From positions 1 to 15,742 of the forward strand of contig CAZDAW010000083.1 of the NCBI GenBank assembly GCA_964503685.1: a stretch of 15,742 nt of DNA. Direction: 5' to 3'. Made by a program: the position numbers and the translations under genes. The notes under the pieces were generated by a model. That model was not told where the DNA came from and searched no databases. It worked only from the letters and a program-made list of their open reading frames with translations. Positions 14,095 through 15,742 of the stretch are shown here, piece by piece. Numbering within the stretch: position 1 is the stretch's first letter; each line of letters starts with the position of its first letter. This stretch comes from CAZDAW01 sp964503685. GTDB taxonomy: Bacteria > Chloroflexota > Anaerolineae > Anaerolineales > Anaerolineaceae.

Positions 14095-15504
14095 TCAGAT
14101 AATCTTCAACCCGTTTAATAGCACCAGAAGCACCAGAACTGGCGAAATGAAGCGTACTACGCCGGTGAAGAATTGGATGATGCGTTCATTGCGCAAAGCG
14201 CCGTCATTCGAGAGCGCCTTTTTGATTTCTTTGGCTCCCCACACCCATCCTACAAAAATCGAAATGAAGAAGCCGCCGACAGGAAGCAGGATGTTGGAGG
14301 TCGAGTAGTCAAAGAGATCGAAGAAGGTCATTCCAAAAACTTTGACATCAGCCATTGAACTATTGGATAACGCGGCTGTCGAACCGACCAGCGCCAGCAG
14401 GACGACTGTTATAATGGTTGCTGCAGTGCGCGAGAGCCCCAGTCGCTCGTTAATAAAGGCAACCGGAACTTCGAGCAGTGAGAGCATGGCGCCGGTGGCA
14501 GCGATAGCCGCCAGGATGAAGAAAAGCACCATAAAGACCTGCCCGAAGGGCATCGAAGCAAACACCGACGGAATGGTGATGAAGAGCAACGAGGGCCCGG
14601 CATCTGGCTTGAAGCCGAATGAGAATACTGCCGGGAAGATAGCCATACCTGCCAGCAACGAAACGCTCAGGTCTGCCAGCATGACCCGCGCCGCTGTGGT
14701 GGGAATATTTTGATCGTCGCGGAAATAGCTTCCGTAAGTGATCATTGTGCCCATACCAATGGAAAGCTTAAAAAACGACAACCCCATGGCAGCCAGTAAA
14801 ACGGCGCCGGTCAGCTTGCTGAAATCGGGTCGGAACAGATAAGTGAGACCCTCGGCTGCGCCAGGAAGGGTTAGACTGCGGATAACGAGGATGATGAGCA
14901 AAACGAAGAGAGCGGGCATCAGGCGCTTGGTGGCGCTTTCGATACCTTTGGAAACGCCCAGAATGATGATAATGCCAACAATAACGAGAACAATCCACTG
15001 CCAGATCAACGATTGCAGCGGGCTGGAGATCAGCGCGCCGAAGGCCGCCGATGTTACTTCGGGGTCAGTGGAAAGAATGGCGCCGGTGGCGGATTTGAAA
15101 ATATAGGCGAAAACCCACCCGGCTACTTCGGTATAGAATGCCATGATCAAAAAGGCTGCCAGGGCGCCGGCGGCTCCAATTAACCACCAGGGTTGCTTTT
15201 TAGGGGTGAGCTTTTGCAGCGTGGTGATGGCATCGGCTTTCGCGCTTCGCCCGATCATCAGTTCTGAGATCATAACTGGTAAACCAACCAGCAAGGTGCT
15301 GATCAGGTAAACCAGGATAAATGAAGCGCCCCCGTTTGTACCGGTCAGGGATGGGAACTTCCAAATATTACCAAGACCGACCGCAGATCCTAATGTTGCA
15401 GCGATGACGCCCAGGCTGGTGGTGAAACCGTCGCGGGCTTTTGTGGATTTAATTGTCTCCCCGGCTGCTGCACCTGAGCCGGGGACTTGCTTTACTACAG
15501 ACAT
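14095..15504 (-). CDS. Neurotransmitter:sodium symporter (SNF/NSS) family transporter
   Basis: Sodium-coupled amino-acid-type transporter with the LeuT fold, 469 aa. The N-terminal signature is clear: DGFTTSLGVIAATLGSAVGL (25-44), then GNIWKFPSLTGTNGGASF (45-62), in which N46 aligns with the sodium-site asparagine N27 of LeuT, and LLVGLPVMISELMIGR (71-86). About 11-12 hydrophobic helices follow, and the length suits bacterial members such as MhsT, TnaT and LeuT. The likely substrate is an amino acid, but the specificity residues cannot be resolved by eye. The ATG at 15504 is chosen because AAGGAG lies 7 nt before it and the family N-terminus follows. Starting at 15627 would add 41 unrelated residues and read through a terminator-like hairpin. 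Confidence 0.93.
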   Translation of the reverse strand: MSVVKQVPGSGAAAGETIKSTKARDGFTTSLGVIAATLGSAVGLGNIWKFPSLTGTNGGASFILVYLISTLLVGLPVMISELMIGRSAKADAITTLQKLTPKKQPWWLIGAAGALAAFLIMAFYTEVAGWVFAYIFKSATGAILSTDPEVTSAAFGALISSPLQSLIWQWIVLVIVGIIIILGVSKGIESATKRLMPALFVLLIILVIRSLTLPGAAEGLTYLFRPDFSKLTGAVLLAAMGLSFFKLSIGMGTMITYGSYFRDDQNIPTTAARVMLADLSVSLLAGMAIFPAVFSFGFKPDAGPSLLFITIPSVFASMPFGQVFMVLFFILAAIAATGAMLSLLEVPVAFINERLGLSRTAATIITVVLLALVGSTAALSNSSMADVKVFGMTFFDLFDYSTSNILLPVGGFFISIFVGWVWGAKEIKKALSNDGALRNERIIQFFTGVVRFISPVLVLLVLLNGLKII

Positions 15505-15520
15505 CGAATAACTCCTTAAA

Positions 15521-15576
15521 TAAAAAATATTCGGCTGGGATATGATGCATATTTTCCCAAGCCGAATGTAATTATA
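15521..15576 (-). promoter_or_regulatory. Leader hairpin plus T-run before the sodium symporter, with a TATAAT box
   Basis: On the minus strand, ATTCGGCTTGGGA pairs with TCCCAGCCGAAT (8+4 bp with a one-base bulge, 15529-15567), followed at once by ATTTTTTATTT. This is a textbook intrinsic terminator shape, placed 7-8 nt before the symporter ribosome-binding site. TATAAT (15571-15576) lies just upstream of the hairpin, so a transcript from it would begin at or within the stem. It is either the terminator of the gene running in from the right edge or an attenuator or 5' stabilising hairpin of the symporter message. Confidence 0.6.
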
Positions 15577-15623
15577 CAACTTTTTAATGATTTCAACGAT
15601 AAGTGGTTCGTCATAAGTTACAG

Positions 15624-15742
15624 TCACAAAAATGGCCTTTTTTTGATGATAAAAGAGCTATCGATAAAACATTCTGTCAAACCCAATTCCAGTTCTTCTT
15701 CGTTGATTCCCTCTGCCAGGATACGCCGGTAGGTGCTGTGAT
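15624..15742 (-). CDS. C-terminal fragment of an unidentified protein
   Basis: A reading frame enters from the right edge on the minus strand and runs 38 codons to a TGA at 15624-15626. The translation begins HSTYRRILAEGINEEELELG and ends FIIKKRPFL. It is balanced and protein-like, whereas the other two minus frames stop early and read poorly. The end resembles no family I can name. The gene lies in the same direction as the symporter, whose start is about 120 nt downstream beyond a terminator-like hairpin. Confidence 0.6.
   Translation of the reverse strand, partial: HSTYRRILAEGINEEELELGLTECFIDSSFIIKKRPFL

Noticed and set aside
15505..15627. 41-residue N-terminal extension of the sodium symporter from an ATG at 15627
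   Set aside because: The extension has no family similarity, spans the terminator-like hairpin, and the ATG at 15504 has a much better ribosome-binding site.

Overview
The window looks like chromosomal DNA of moderate GC from a free-living, probably anaerobic bacterium. An Anaerolineae-type Chloroflexota is my best guess, from the corrinoid and reactivation genes, the PF16949-type exporter, the DUF6544-like protein and the intergenic repeats. No rRNA, tRNA or marker gene fixes the lineage. I see no phage, plasmid, IS transposase, CRISPR array or defence genes.

Layout, left to right. Positions 1-347 hold no convincing gene, only degenerate pieces of the repeat families seen again near 9 kb. 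Plus-strand operon 1 (348-4224) encodes a DxHxxG corrinoid protein, an ABC ATPase, its large membrane partner, and a small protein resembling the reactivation domain of B12-dependent methionine synthase. The last three genes are joined by 4-nt ATGA overlaps. Plus-strand operon 2 (4325-8584) is the aspartate route to NAD: nadC, nadA, nadB, then an aspartate/glutamate-family racemase that may feed L-aspartate to NadB. A candidate promoter with two 10-bp direct repeats 20 bp apart precedes nadC.

Positions 8585-9556 separate convergent transcription units. They hold no credible gene and are packed with short dispersed repeats, several of them palindromic with a different small hairpin nested in each copy.

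Everything after that is on the minus strand. Unit A (11044 to 9557) is a Tat-exported, probably lipid-anchored flavodoxin-like protein followed by a membrane-anchored DUF6544-like protein. Unit B (13892 to 11333) is an MFS transporter with an apparently leaderless start, a PII-like signalling protein, and a Na+/Ca2+-exchanger-family antiporter whose start overlaps the PII-like gene. Unit C is a neurotransmitter:sodium symporter-family transporter (15504 to 14095) behind a hairpin plus T-run leader. An unidentified C-terminal gene fragment runs off the right edge.

The points most worth following up are the PII-like/antiporter pair, the corrinoid and reactivation genes bracketing an ABC exporter, the nad-plus-racemase operon, and the nested-hairpin repeats. 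All functional links between neighbours are inferred from gene order.
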